A stretch of 64,000 bases of DNA, from assembly GCA_016719645.1 (NCBI GenBank), contig JADJYS010000036.1, positions 46,501 through 110,500 of the forward strand, read 5' to 3'. Source of the stretch: a bacterium. GTDB taxonomy: Bacteria; Krumholzibacteriota; Krumholzibacteriia; LZORAL124-64-63. The stretch's first letter is position 1, and every line of letters begins with the position of its first letter. A program made the translations under genes and the position numbers. Positions 24,014-34,620 of this stretch are shown in pieces. A model generated the notes under the pieces. That model ran no database searches. It was not told where the DNA came from and worked only from the letters and a program-made list of their open reading frames with translations.

Positions 24014-24606
24014 GGCGCCGCCTCCTGTGTCGCGGGTGTCCACGGCTGCTCGCCGGCGGAGAAGGCCGCCGGGTCGTAGCCCTGGCGCTCGAGCAGGGCG
24101 TCGATCTCCGCCCGCTGCGCCGGCGTCAGCCGCGGCTCGCGGGCCAGGATCCAGCCGTACTTGCGGTCGGGGCCGCCGACCACGGCCCAGCGGTAGTCCG
24201 GCTCCAGGCCGAGGATCCAGTAGTCGGCCTTGATGGGCGCGAGGCCGAGGATCTTGAACGGCGTCAGCTTCAGGCGGGCGTTGGTGCGGGTGTCGACCAC
24301 CTCGGCCTCGGCGGTGAACTCGTCGAGGGTGCCGTCGGCCTTGCGGCAGCGGTTGGTCACCGACAGCTTCCCGTCGGCGCGCAGGGCGTAGGTCGCCGTG
24401 GCGCAGCAGCCGCAGTCCTTCTGGAAGCGGTTGGGGATGTGGGCGATCTCGTGCCAGGTGCCGCAGTAGCGCGGCAGGTCGACGCGCTCCACGACGCGGG
24501 GGCGGTGCGGGGCGCGGGACGGGCGCTCGGCGGCGGCCGCGGCCGGCAGCAGCGCGGCCAGCAGGGCGACCAGCAGGGCGAGGGTGGAGAATCTGACGGC
24601 GTGCAC
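24010..24606 (-). CDS. Exported lipocalin (Blc-like)
   Basis: 198 residues with a signal peptide ending near LLPAAAAAE. The lipocalin GxW motif is in RYCGTWHEIAHIPNRFQKDC; RYCGTWHEIA with following FQKDC is characteristic of bacterial Blc-like lipocalins. LGLEPDYRWAVVGGPDRKYGWILAREP is the C-terminal barrel strand and closing region. The motif CGCC at about residue 70 adds unusual cysteines. There is no lipobox, so it is probably soluble in the periplasm, where such proteins carry fatty acids or lysophospholipids. Upstream AGGCATCC is a modest ribosome site. Confidence 0.85.
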   Translation of the reverse strand: MHAVRFSTLALLVALLAALLPAAAAAERPSRAPHRPRVVERVDLPRYCGTWHEIAHIPNRFQKDCGCCATATYALRADGKLSVTNRCRKADGTLDEFTAEAEVVDTRTNARLKLTPFKILGLAPIKADYWILGLEPDYRWAVVGGPDRKYGWILAREPRLTPAQRAEIDALLERQGYDPAAFSAGEQPWTPATQEAAP

Positions 24607-24690
24607 GGGATGCCTCCGGGGCCGGGGTCCACCCCCATCATGCCACAGGAAGCGCGGCGCCGCCAGCGGGGTTCGGAGCGGGAGGGCCGG

Positions 24691-25164
24691 CTACTCGGGC
24701 CAGATGAACCGCTTGCGGAAGCTGGCCTTGGCGGCGGGGGCGTCCGGCTCGGCCACCACCACCGAGATGCTGTTGACCGAGGAGCCGAGCGAGAGCGTGT
24801 CGATGCCGTCCCGGCAGAGCGCCTGGTAGACCTCGCTGGCCAGCGCGATGCGCTCGTAGAAGTGGGGGCCGTAGAGCGTCAGGATGGTGACGGGCTCGCG
24901 CATGTCGACCGCCCGGGGCTGGTGGTCCGCGCGGATCACCTCCAGCAGCTTCGCGGTCGCGTCGAAGTGCTGGCGCGAGACGCACAGCGCCAGGTTGCGC
25001 AGGCCGTCGGCGCCGTTGCCGATGGTCAGGTAGCACAGCGGGATGCCCGCGTCGGCGAACAGGCCGAGGATCCGGCAGGAGCGGCCCGGCTGCCAGCGGT
25101 AGGCCAGGACCTCGACCAGGCACAGGTCGTCGCGCGCGATGAGGCCGCCGCACTCGGTACGCAT
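24691..25164 (-). CDS. ACT-domain protein (tandem ACT, aspartokinase-regulatory type)
   Basis: 157 residues from the ATG at 25164, preceded by AGGAGA. Two ACT-like beta-alpha-beta repeats are visible: about residues 10-75 (LCLVEVLAYRWQPGRSCRIL, LFADAGIPLCYLTIG) and 82-150 (VTILTLYGPHFYERIALASE, YQALCRDGIDTLSLGSSVNS). The SSVNSISVVV pattern is like the effector-binding half of aspartate kinases, but no kinase domain is present. ACT domains bind amino acids or other small ligands. It starts 2 bp after the histidine kinase stop, so it is the last gene of the hydrogenase operon and may be a sensor for it. Confidence 0.72.
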   Translation of the reverse strand: MRTECGGLIARDDLCLVEVLAYRWQPGRSCRILGLFADAGIPLCYLTIGNGADGLRNLALCVSRQHFDATAKLLEVIRADHQPRAVDMREPVTILTLYGPHFYERIALASEVYQALCRDGIDTLSLGSSVNSISVVVAEPDAPAAKASFRKRFIWPE

Positions 25165-25166
25165 GA

Positions 25167-26520
25167 TCAGGTTCTCCTCAGGGTCGCCGTGAAGGTGCTG
25201 CCCCGGCCGGGCTCGCTCTCGACCGCGATCTCGCCGCCCATCTGCTCGAGGAAGCGCTTGACGATGGGCAGGCCCAGCCCGGTGCCCAGCGACGAGGCCG
25301 CCTTGGCCTCCGGCGTGCGGTAGAACTCGTCGAAGATGCGCCCGAGGTCCTCGGGCCTGATGCCGATCCCCTCGTCGGTGACGGCCACGCGCACGGCGTC
25401 GCCCAGGTCGCGCAGCTCCACGATCAGGCGCCCGCCGTCGCGGTTGTAGCGCACCGCGTTGCTGATCAGGTTGCCCAGGACCTTCTCGACCATGGTCTCG
25501 CTGGCGCGCAGCAGCACGTCCTCGGCCGGCAGGCGGGCCTCGGCGCGCAGCCCGCGCGACTCGATCAGCGACTGCTGGCCGTCCAGCAGGGCCGCGACGA
25601 TCCGGTTGAGGTTCACGTCGCGCACGTCCTGGCCCTGGTGCAGCGGGCCCCGCGTGAGGTCGCTGAGGCCCTGCACGATCTCCGTCGCCTGGCGCAGGCG
25701 CTCGACCGTGCGCCGCAGCAGGTCGCGCGGCTTCTCGGCCATGTCCGCGCCCGCGACGGCCAGCACCGCCTCCACGGCGCTCTGGGCCGTGACGACCGGG
25801 GTCTTGACCTCGTGCGAGACGTAGCGGAAGAAGTCGATCTTCGCCTTGTCGGCCGCCACCAGCTGGCCCTGCCGCACCACGAGCTCGTCCTTGATCGTCC
25901 GGTTGTGCCGCATGATCGAGGCGCTGAGGTAGGCGCAGCCGACCAGCACGAGCCAGAAGGCCGCCAGGCCCGAGGAGACGAAGCGCCAGTCGTGGCTCAT
26001 CTCCGGGCCGCTGGACAGGTGGTGGTGCGGGACCAGGCCGAGCGCCTCGCCCAGCACCTCGGCGGTGAACAGCAGGCCCGCCAGCAGGGCCATGCGGCGG
26101 ATCTCGCTCCCCTTGAACAGCAGGCCCGCCAGCAGCACGTGGATGATGTAGATGGTGTGGAAGGGGTTCTCGATCCCGCCGCTGAAGCTCAGCAGGACCG
26201 TCAGCAGCAGGAGGTCCAGGACCATCTGGAGCTTGACGACGAGCAGCTCGGCGCGGATGTCGACGGCGGGCACCCGGCGGTTGCGCAGCGTGTAGGCGGT
26301 GTTCAGGGCCAGCAGGAGGCCGACGGTGGCCAGGATCGCCGCCATCGGCAGCGCGACGCCGCCGAACTCGACCGCCAGCAGGGAGATCACCCAGGCCGCT
26401 GGCGGCGCTCCAGCGCATGCGGTTGAACCAGTCGGAGCGCACGCGCAGCGACGCGGCCGAGACGAAGTGGGCCGATTCGTGGGCGATCGGTTCGGCGGCG
26501 CCCGCGGTTCTGCGCTCCAT
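25167..26520 (-). CDS. Membrane-bound sensor histidine kinase, RegB-like (frameshift near the N-terminus)
   Basis: About 450 residues when the frame is repaired. The first 40 codons (MERRTAGAAE to WFNRMRWSAA, start 26520) lie in one frame and the rest (AWVISLLAVEFGGVALPMAA onward) in another; the break is at about 26394-26405. The joined N-terminus (RMRW...LLAVEF..ALPM) is like RegB/PrrB redox kinases, with about six membrane helices. The H-box is YVSHEVKTP (His codon 25814-25812). N-box GNLISNAVRYN, G1 DEGIGIRPEDLG and G2 GTGLGLPIVKRFLEQMGG are intact. It lies 6 bp after the CheY-like gene inside the hydrogenase operon and probably reports redox state or H2; the signal is inferred. Confidence 0.82.
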
Positions 26521-26526
26521 GGCCTC

Positions 26527-26919
26527 CTAGATCGTCGGCGGCAGGTGCTTGCGCACCAGGTCCACGAGCCGCCGCGGGCTGACCGGCTTCTCGAGGTACT
26601 CGTCCACCGGCAGGAAGTCCGAGTCCTTCTCCGGGTCGAAGGCGTACCCCGTCTGGTCGGCCACCGCGGTCAGCATGATGATCGGGATGTCGCGGGTATT
26701 GTCACCCTTGCGCAGCTCGTAGGCAACCTGGAATCCCTCGTCGATCTCGCCCATCATCACGTCCAGCAGGATCAGGTCGGGCTTCTTCTCCCGGGCGAGG
26801 TCCAGGCCCCGGGCGCCGTTCTGGGCGTCGATCACGCCGTAGCCCTCGCTCTCGAGGGTCAGCCGGATGATCTCGACCAGGTCGATGTCGTCGTCAATGA
26901 CCAGGATGGTCCGCTTCAT
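26527..26919 (-). CDS. Single-domain response regulator (CheY-like receiver)
   Basis: 130 residues. The acidic pocket is DDDID at 9-13, the phosphoacceptor is Asp53 (LLDVMMGE), with Thr84 and Lys111 (EYLEKPV). There is no output domain, so it acts through a partner or in a phosphorelay. Its start overlaps the end of the hydrogenase protease gene by 26 bp, and the histidine kinase follows. The cognate pairing is inferred from position. Confidence 0.9.
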   Translation of the reverse strand: MKRTILVIDDDIDLVEIIRLTLESEGYGVIDAQNGARGLDLAREKKPDLILLDVMMGEIDEGFQVAYELRKGDNTRDIPIIMLTAVADQTGYAFDPEKDSDFLPVDEYLEKPVSPRRLVDLVRKHLPPTI

Positions 26920-27364
26920 CGGAATGAACCTCCGCTTTGATGATCTCCAGCACCTCGGGGACCGCCGACGCCACCGCGTCCGAAAGGCCCCGGTCGATCT
27001 CCAGCGTCTGCGGCTCCACGCCCACGACCACCAGGCGCCGCGGCAGGCGGTCGATCCGCTCGGCCAGGGCGAAGGCCTCGGCCAGGCCGAACCCGTGCAG
27101 CGAGAGCCGGTCCCCGGCGAAGCCCAGGGACACCTCGCCCGGGGCGAAGCGCGCGACGCGGCCCGGTTCCAGGCCCATGCGGGCCGCGTCCACGATCACG
27201 TGCAGCTCGTCGTCCGCGAAGCGGTCGATCAGCGACAGGGCGTCGGTCCCGGCGTCGATCAGCTCGGCGCCCGGGAAGGCGTCCGTGGCGCGGGCCCGCT
27301 CCAGGACGGCCGCCCCCACCCCGTCGTCGCCGTACAGCGGATTGCCGACCGCGATGAGCTTCAC
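26894..27364 (-). CDS. Hydrogenase maturation endopeptidase (M52, HyaD/HycI family)
   Basis: 156 residues. It reads MKLIAVGNPLYGDDGVGAAVLE, the GNxLxxDDGxG motif in which the acidic residue (Asp13/Asp14 region) helps bind nickel in the pre-large subunit. Further on are ELIDAGTDALSLIDRF and IVDAARMGLEPGRV, where a second metal ligand Asp is expected. It removes the C-terminal extension of HydA once Ni is in place. It starts 7 bp after hydA and overlaps the CheY-like gene by 26 bp. Confidence 0.92.
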   Translation of the reverse strand: MKLIAVGNPLYGDDGVGAAVLERARATDAFPGAELIDAGTDALSLIDRFADDELHVIVDAARMGLEPGRVARFAPGEVSLGFAGDRLSLHGFGLAEAFALAERIDRLPRRLVVVGVEPQTLEIDRGLSDAVASAVPEVLEIIKAEVHSDEADHPGH

Positions 27365-27371
27365 GCCGCTC

Positions 27372-28676
27372 CTACCTCGTGAACTTGACGTCCAGCATGT
27401 GCACCGAGCACGAGATGCAGGGGTCGTAGGCCCGCACCAGCATCTCCAGCAGGTGCGCGATCGCGGCCTCGCCGCGGTCCACGACCTCGGGCACGAGCTT
27501 GACCATGTCGTCGTCGATGTTGGCCAGGTTCTGCCCCGTCGGGATGATGCAGTTGGCGGCCGTGATGCGGCCCTGCCGGTCGTAGGTGTACTCGTGGTAC
27601 AGGATGCCGCGCGGCACCTCGGTGGCGCCGATGCCCGTGCCGTGGCGCGTCGGGTCCTGGTTGGGGACCTCGTCGCGGATCCCGGCCGCCAGCAGGCGGT
27701 CCAGGATGGCCATGGCGTCGAGGCAGCAGTGGACCGACTCGACGACCTGGGCCACGGTGTTCATGAACGGGTTGTGGCAGTCCGGCTTCAGGCCGAGCTT
27801 GGCTGCCACGCCCAGGGCCTCGGGGCACAGCCGGTCGTGGTTGTTGTTCCAGCGGGCCAGCGCGCCCACCATGTAGGACGACCGGTTGACCTTGCAGTGC
27901 TTGGACGTGCTGTGGGGCACGACGAACTCGTTGCTCATGCGGCGGTACTCGCGGTCCGGCACGCGGCCGGTGTCGGTCGAGCAGATGTCGCCGTCGTAGA
28001 GCGCGTAGTCGTCGTCGCTGCGCAGGGAGATGAACTCCGTCTCGCGCCGGAAGTCCGGGATCTCGCCGGCCAGCGTCGCCACGACGTCGGCCGCGAAGAC
28101 CAGGTCCGGCAGCATCTGCTTCTCGAGGCGCTCGCGCAGCACGGCCAGCGACTTCGCCGAGGGCAGCTGGGTGAAGCCGCCGGGCACGCAGGAGATCGGG
28201 TGGACGGCGCGGCCGGAGACCACCTCGCCGATGTCGTTGGCCAGGCGCTTCATGCGCAGGGCGGCCAGAACGACCTCGGGGTGCGTGCCCACCAGCGGGA
28301 ACACCGAGCCGACCTTCAGGAAGTCGGGCGCGGCCAGGAACAGCGCGTGCAGCACGTTGGACTGGATGGTGGCGCCGTGGACCAGCAGCTTGCGCAGCAG
28401 CACCGTCTGCTCGCTGACCTCCAGGCCCAGCGCCTGCTCGGTGGCCTTGAACGACGTCATCTGGTGGCCCAGCGAGCAGATGCCGCAGATGCGCGAGGTG
28501 ATGATCGCGGCCTCGTGGAAGTTGCGCCCCTTGAGCATGGCCTCGAAGTAGCGCGGGGCCTCGACGATCTCCAGGCGCGCCTTCTCCAGCACGCCGTCGC
28601 GCATGTTGACCACGATGTCCCCGTGGCCCTCCACGCGCGTCAGGTGGTGGACCTTGATGTCCAGGTTGGTGCCCAT
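27372..28676 (-). CDS. hydA: [NiFe] hydrogenase large (alpha) subunit, group 3b
   Basis: 434 residues. The nickel site is Cys64/Cys67 (RICGIC) and Cys420/Cys423 in DPCISCSVH. The precursor has eight extra residues (MLDVKFTR) after His426, which the adjacent protease should remove. VEGHGDIVVNM at the start and ISCVPGGFTQLP are group 3 features. The catalytic subunit splits or forms H2. The operon partners (FeS beta, flavin gamma, small delta) define the bidirectional NAD(P)H-linked group 3b, cytosolic, also called sulfhydrogenase. The start overlaps the small-subunit stop by one base (TGATG). Confidence 0.95.
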   Translation of the reverse strand: MGTNLDIKVHHLTRVEGHGDIVVNMRDGVLEKARLEIVEAPRYFEAMLKGRNFHEAAIITSRICGICSLGHQMTSFKATEQALGLEVSEQTVLLRKLLVHGATIQSNVLHALFLAAPDFLKVGSVFPLVGTHPEVVLAALRMKRLANDIGEVVSGRAVHPISCVPGGFTQLPSAKSLAVLRERLEKQMLPDLVFAADVVATLAGEIPDFRRETEFISLRSDDDYALYDGDICSTDTGRVPDREYRRMSNEFVVPHSTSKHCKVNRSSYMVGALARWNNNHDRLCPEALGVAAKLGLKPDCHNPFMNTVAQVVESVHCCLDAMAILDRLLAAGIRDEVPNQDPTRHGTGIGATEVPRGILYHEYTYDRQGRITAANCIIPTGQNLANIDDDMVKLVPEVVDRGEAAIAHLLEMLVRAYDPCISCSVHMLDVKFTR

Positions 28677-29422
28677 CAGGAGACCCCCTCGAGCTGGTTG
28701 GCGTTGAACAGCTGCAGCTTCTTGCGCGCGTCGTCCATCGACAGGCCGTGGGCGACCAGGATCTCCTGCATCGCCTCGACGTTGGGCTCGGGCACCAGGC
28801 CCCGGCAGCCCGTGCAGTACTGGCCGAAGGTGGGGCACTGCGCGTCGCAGCCGGCGCGGGTGACCGGCCCGAGGCAGATCATCCCCTTCTCGTAGACGCA
28901 CTCGTTGTCCTTGAGCTTGCACTCGGTGCAGACCGAGTTGCCCGGCTCGATGGGCGCCTTGCCCATGACCAGGGCGGTGAACACCTTCAGGAACTCCAGC
29001 TGCGTCATGGGGCAGCCGCGGACGTTGACGTCGACCTTGACCACGGCGCTCAGCGGCAGCGCGGGCAGCGTCGGGAACAGGTACTTGTCCTGCCCGTAGA
29101 CCTCCTCGCGCACCTGCTCGATGGGCCGGATGTTCTTCAGGGCGTTGATGCCGCCCTGCACCGCGCAGGCGCCCAGGGCGACCAGCACCTTGGTCTTGCG
29201 GCGGATCTCGTGGATCCGCTTGATGCAGTCGGGCGTCGACAGGGCGCCCTCGACGAAGGCGATGTCCAGCTCCTCGGACCGCCCGTCCATGGCCTCGCGC
29301 CACTCCACGATCTCCACGTGCTCCAGGATGTCCAGGAGCTGATCCTCGAAATTCAGCTGGTTGAGCTCGCAGCCCTCGCAGCCGGTGAAGTCGAAGATGC
29401 CGACTCGCGGTTTGTTCGCCAT
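28676..29422 (-). CDS. hydD: [NiFe] hydrogenase small (delta) subunit
   Basis: 248 residues with no twin-arginine signal, so cytosolic. TGCEGCELNQLNFED holds Cys15 and Cys18 of the proximal [4Fe-4S] cluster. ALGACAVQGGINALKN, VRGCPMTQLEFLKV and CTECKLKDNECVYEKG supply further ligands, and AGCDAQCPTFGQYCTGCRG is near the C-terminus. It passes electrons from the NiFe site to the flavin/FeS module. The start overlaps the stop of hydG by one base. Confidence 0.94.
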   Translation of the reverse strand: MANKPRVGIFDFTGCEGCELNQLNFEDQLLDILEHVEIVEWREAMDGRSEELDIAFVEGALSTPDCIKRIHEIRRKTKVLVALGACAVQGGINALKNIRPIEQVREEVYGQDKYLFPTLPALPLSAVVKVDVNVRGCPMTQLEFLKVFTALVMGKAPIEPGNSVCTECKLKDNECVYEKGMICLGPVTRAGCDAQCPTFGQYCTGCRGLVPEPNVEAMQEILVAHGLSMDDARKKLQLFNANQLEGVS

Positions 29423-30273
29423 CACAGAGCCTCCCGGAGTGCCTTGATGTCGGGATAGTGGTAGACGGGCCCGTCCTGGCAGACGTAGCTGCCGTTGATC
29501 TGGCAGTGCCCGCACTTGCCCACGCCGCACTTCATGCGGCGCTCGAGGGACATGTAGATGTTCTCCTCGGGGAGGCGCTTGGACTTCAGGGCCAGCAGGA
29601 CGAACCGGTACATGATCGGCGGCCCGCAGACGCAGGCCACGGTGTTCGGCAGGTCCAGGTCGAGCCCCGGGATCAGGGTCGTGATGACGCCCGTGCGGCC
29701 CTGCCAGGCGGGCGAGCCGTGGTCCACGGTCAGGTGGAACTCGACGCGGGGGTCGCGCTCCCAGAGCCGGCGCTCGTCCTCGAACAGCAGCTCGGTGTCG
29801 CTCTTGCTGCCGTAGCAGATGACGAGCCGGCCGAAGTCGGCGCGGTTGTCCAGGACGTAGTTGATCAGCGACCGCAGCGGCACCAGGCCGATGCCGCCGG
29901 CGACCACCAGCACGTCCTTGCCCTTGAACTTCGCCATGTCGAAGCCGCTGCCGAAGGGGCCGCGGATGCCGACGCGCTCGCCGGGCTGCATGCGGTGGAT
30001 CATCTCGGTGAGCATGCCCACCTTGCGGATCCCCAGGTCGAAGGCGCCCTTCTTCGTCGGCGACGAGGAGATCGAGATCGGCGCCTCGCCGACCCCGAAC
30101 AGCGACACCTCGACGAACTGCCCCGGCCGGTGCCCCAGGTCGGCGCCGCCGGGCAGCCTGATCTCGAACAGCTTCTCCAGCGGCGTCATCTGCCGCACGT
30201 CCGTGATTTCCGCCATGACGGGCAGGTACAGGTCCTTCGTCGCGGCGGGAGTGATGAGTTCTCGCTTGGTCAT
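29422..30273 (-). CDS. hydG: Hydrogenase FAD/NAD(P)-binding (gamma) subunit
   Basis: 283 residues of the ferredoxin-NADP reductase/dihydroorotate dehydrogenase electron-transfer type. The FAD region is HRPGQFVEVSLFG with EAPISISSSPT, the NAD(P) region is DVLVVAGGIGLVPLRSLI and CVCGPPIMYRFV. A C-terminal [2Fe-2S] site is CGVGKCGHCQINGSYVCQDG. It exchanges electrons between NAD(P)H and the FeS chain of the hydrogenase. AGGAGA lies before the start; hydB ends 21 bp upstream. Confidence 0.93.
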   Translation of the reverse strand: MTKRELITPAATKDLYLPVMAEITDVRQMTPLEKLFEIRLPGGADLGHRPGQFVEVSLFGVGEAPISISSSPTKKGAFDLGIRKVGMLTEMIHRMQPGERVGIRGPFGSGFDMAKFKGKDVLVVAGGIGLVPLRSLINYVLDNRADFGRLVICYGSKSDTELLFEDERRLWERDPRVEFHLTVDHGSPAWQGRTGVITTLIPGLDLDLPNTVACVCGPPIMYRFVLLALKSKRLPEENIYMSLERRMKCGVGKCGHCQINGSYVCQDGPVYHYPDIKALREAL

Positions 30274-30294
30274 CTTGCCTCTCCTTGACGGGAC

Positions 30295-31308
30295 CTACGC
30301 CTTGACGGCGTCGTAGTCGTTCACCAGGCGGTTGACGATCGAGACGATGCTGATGCCCGCGGTGCAGGACGCCGTGCAGCGCCCGCAGCCCACGCACCAG
30401 GGCTCGCCCGTCTCGTCGGAGATGTACTTGAACTTGCGGAACACGCGGTGGCGCTGGCGGTCGGCCGGCTCCTCGCGGAAGACCTCGCCGCCGGCCACCT
30501 CGGTGAAGCTGCGCAGCAGGCAGCCGTCCCAGTGGCGCTCGCGGCTGCCGCGGGTCACCGTGATGTCGACCGCGTCCTCGACGTCGAAGCAGTAGCAGGT
30601 GGGGCAGACGAGGTTGCAGGTGCCGCAGCTCGTGCACTTCTCGGCCTCTTCCTCCCACACCTCGCTGTCGTAGCCGTGGGCCAGGACGTCCTTGAGCTTG
30701 GCCTGCGGGACGTAGATGTGCTGGTGGAAGGGGGCCGCGGCCGGCAGGCCCGCCGCGTGGGCGGGCAGCGGGAAGCCGGCGAGCAGGCCCTCGCCGCCGG
30801 GGGTCAGCGCCTCGAGGGCGTAGCCGCCCTCGCAGGGGTGCAGGAAGAGGTCGCACCCGGTGGTGTCCCCGGCGGGGATCCCCACCGAGCCGCTGAAGTG
30901 GAACCGGTCGGGCGTGAAGCCCACGCCGACGATCAGCGCGCCCTGGCGCCGCGTCAGGTAGTTCCGCTCCGGGTTGCCCGCGACGAAGTTGTGGTCGAGC
31001 TTCAGCACCGCGTGGACGTCGTAGCTGTGGACGCCCAGGAACACGGCGTCCAGCGGCGCGACGGCCGGCTGCGCGCAGGTGTTCTCGACCAGGTTGAAGC
31101 TGAGCAGTTCCTCGCGCGCGGGCAGGAAGTACTTCTTGATCGAGCTGACGGTCCGAGGGTAGTCCAGCACCACATCCTCCGGCCGCTCGACCGGCGCGAA
31201 CGCGAACGCGTTGCGACCCTTGCGGTGCGGTGCGTACACCGTCTTCTGCGACTGCAGATGCGCGATGAACGCCGCAACCTTGCCCTTTTCCAGATAGAAT
31301 CGAGCCAT
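30295..31308 (-). CDS. hydB: Hydrogenase 4Fe-4S (beta) subunit, AsrA-like
   Basis: 337 residues. The N-terminal two-thirds (ARFYLEKGKVAAFI, DAVFLGVHSYDVHAVLKLD) match the beta subunit of archaeal sulfhydrogenase and anaerobic sulfite reductase subunit A. Two ferredoxin cluster motifs follow: CTSCGTCNLVCPTC (about 225-238) and CVGCGRCTASCTAG (about 305-318). It relays electrons between the flavin and small subunits. First gene of the operon; a promoter with exact 17 bp spacing lies about 56 bp upstream. Confidence 0.92.
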   Translation of the reverse strand: MARFYLEKGKVAAFIAHLQSQKTVYAPHRKGRNAFAFAPVERPEDVVLDYPRTVSSIKKYFLPAREELLSFNLVENTCAQPAVAPLDAVFLGVHSYDVHAVLKLDHNFVAGNPERNYLTRRQGALIVGVGFTPDRFHFSGSVGIPAGDTTGCDLFLHPCEGGYALEALTPGGEGLLAGFPLPAHAAGLPAAAPFHQHIYVPQAKLKDVLAHGYDSEVWEEEAEKCTSCGTCNLVCPTCYCFDVEDAVDITVTRGSRERHWDGCLLRSFTEVAGGEVFREEPADRQRHRVFRKFKYISDETGEPWCVGCGRCTASCTAGISIVSIVNRLVNDYDAVKA

Positions 31309-31363
31309 GCGAGCACTCTCCCCTGTGGTGGTTCGGCCCGGGTCGACCCCGGAAGACTGCTCA

Positions 31364-31392
31364 AATGTTTTTTCTGGAACACCTTATGTCAA
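31364..31392 (-). promoter_or_regulatory. Predicted promoter of the hydrogenase operon
   Basis: Minus strand TTGACA (31392-31387), 17 bp, AACATT (31369-31364). The leader to the hydB start is about 55 bases and includes the palindrome GGGTCGACCC (31341-31350). No NifA/sigma-54 element was recognised. Confidence 0.6.
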
Positions 31393-31401
31393 GAAATAAA
31401 C

Positions 31402-31431
31402 AGGGGCCCACCCCCCGCGGGATGGGCCCCT
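31402..31431 (-). terminator. Rho-independent terminator of hppA
   Basis: A 9 bp stem (AGGGGCCCA with its complement) around a 12 nt loop, followed on the minus strand by GTTTATTT. It ends just before the hydrogenase promoter, insulating the operon from hppA. Confidence 0.85.
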
Positions 31432-31455
31432 CGCCCTTGATTCCTCGAAAACCGC

Positions 31456-33501
<2,046 letters not shown>

Positions 33502-33609
33502 AGGTTCGCACCCCTCGGGTAGTGACTCGGGAGCCGCGGAGGTGGGAACGCCCGCGGCACAAAAGGAAACGGTCCTCCTTCTGGCGGACCGCACGATCGA
33601 CGGCGCGCC

Positions 33610-33638
33610 AGTCTAGTTGCCATCGTTGGCAACTGCAA
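33610..33638 (-). promoter_or_regulatory. Predicted hppA promoter with a dyad in the spacer
   Basis: Minus strand TTGCAG (33638-33633), 17 bp, TAGACT (33615-33610). The spacer is filled by the perfect 20 bp dyad AGTTGCCA-tcgt-TGGCAACT (33615-33634). A second 10 bp palindrome TTTCATGAAA lies upstream at 33644-33653. A repressor or spacer-twisting activator site is plausible. Confidence 0.55.
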
Positions 33639-33661
33639 GCTGTTTTCATGAAACAACGCCA

Positions 33662-33691
33662 CGAGGGCGCCCCATTCCTGGAGCGCCCTCG
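33662..33691 (-). terminator. Hairpin terminator of the FKBP gene
   Basis: Perfect 9 bp G+C-rich stem (CGAGGGCGC with its complement, 12 nt loop) 33 bp after the stop codon on the minus strand. The T-rich tail is weak (TGGCGTTGTTTC). Confidence 0.65.
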
Positions 33692-33723
33692 CGACATAAC
33701 TTATTTCATGGGAACGTGTTGTA

Positions 33724-34533
33724 TTACTCGGCCGGCGCTGCGCCCTTGCCCTGGATCCCCAGCAGCTCGACGTCGAAGGTCAGCGTCGAGTTGGGCGGGA
33801 TGACGCCCAGGTCGCGGTCGCCGTAGCCCAGCTCCGGCGGGATGGTCAGCGTGCGCTTGCCGCCGACCTTCATGCCCTTGACGCCGATGTCCCAGCCCGG
33901 GATCACGCGGCCGGCGTCCAGCTGGAACTCGAACGGGGAGCCGCGGTCGAGCGAGCTGTCGAACTTCTCGCCCTTGACGCCGTCCTTCATCAGCCAGCCG
34001 GTGTAGTGCACCTGCACGATGTCGCCGGACTCGGCGGCGGGGCCGGCGCCGGCGGCCGTGTCGGCCGTCTTCACCTCGGGGATGGCGACCAGTTCGACCT
34101 CGAAGAACAGCGTGGAGTTCGCCGGGATCGACGGCGTGTCGCGCTCGCCGTAGCCCATGGCCGGCTCGAGGATCAGCTCGCGCTTGCCGCCGACCTTCAT
34201 GCCGGGGATGCCCTCGTCCCAGCCCTTGATCAGCCGGCCGGTGCCGATCGGGAAGGTCGCGGGCACGCCGCGGGACACCGAGCTGTCGAAGGGCTCCGCG
34301 GCCTTCTGGCCGCCGGTGTACACCCAGCCCGTGTAGTGGACGGTCACGAAATCGCCCTTGGCGGCGGCGCGGCCGCTGCCGACGGTCAGATCCTTGATGT
34401 TCAATCCCGGCAACTGGACCACGCCTTTCGCTTCCGAGGAATCCTTGCCGGCGGCGCCGCCGTCCTTGCAGCCCGCGAGCGCGGACGCCAGGATCAGGAT
34501 GATTGCGATGACCGCCGTGGTGGTGCGCTGCAT
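33724..34533 (-). CDS. Lipoprotein with two FKBP-type peptidyl-prolyl isomerase domains
   Basis: 269 residues. The start at 34533 follows AGGAGAGAGG; an upstream extension is not needed. Lipobox LAGC places the lipidated Cys at 22. Two FKBP domains follow: about 45-150 (DFVTVHYTGWVYTGGQKAAE, YGERDTPSIPANSTLFFEVE) and 165-262 (DIVQVHYTGWLMKDGVKG, LGYGDRDLGVIPPNSTLTFD). Hallmark residues of the active pocket (VHYTGW, FDSS, GWDxG, GMKVGGKR) are in both. It would speed proline isomerisation in exported proteins, anchored at the inner or outer membrane. Confidence 0.92.
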   Translation of the reverse strand: MQRTTTAVIAIILILASALAGCKDGGAAGKDSSEAKGVVQLPGLNIKDLTVGSGRAAAKGDFVTVHYTGWVYTGGQKAAEPFDSSVSRGVPATFPIGTGRLIKGWDEGIPGMKVGGKRELILEPAMGYGERDTPSIPANSTLFFEVELVAIPEVKTADTAAGAGPAAESGDIVQVHYTGWLMKDGVKGEKFDSSLDRGSPFEFQLDAGRVIPGWDIGVKGMKVGGKRTLTIPPELGYGDRDLGVIPPNSTLTFDVELLGIQGKGAAPAE

Positions 34534-34620
34534 AGGCCTCTCTCCTTTGCTGACCGGATGGGGGGCGACGCCCGGGGCGGCGCGCGAAGGGGTGAATATA
34601 CCCGCCATGGGCCGGGGGCG

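Noticed and set aside
31341..31350. GGGTCGACCC palindrome in the hydrogenase leader as an operator
   Set aside because: Ten-base G+C palindromes are common in this sequence; it lies downstream of the promoter without other support, so it is only mentioned.
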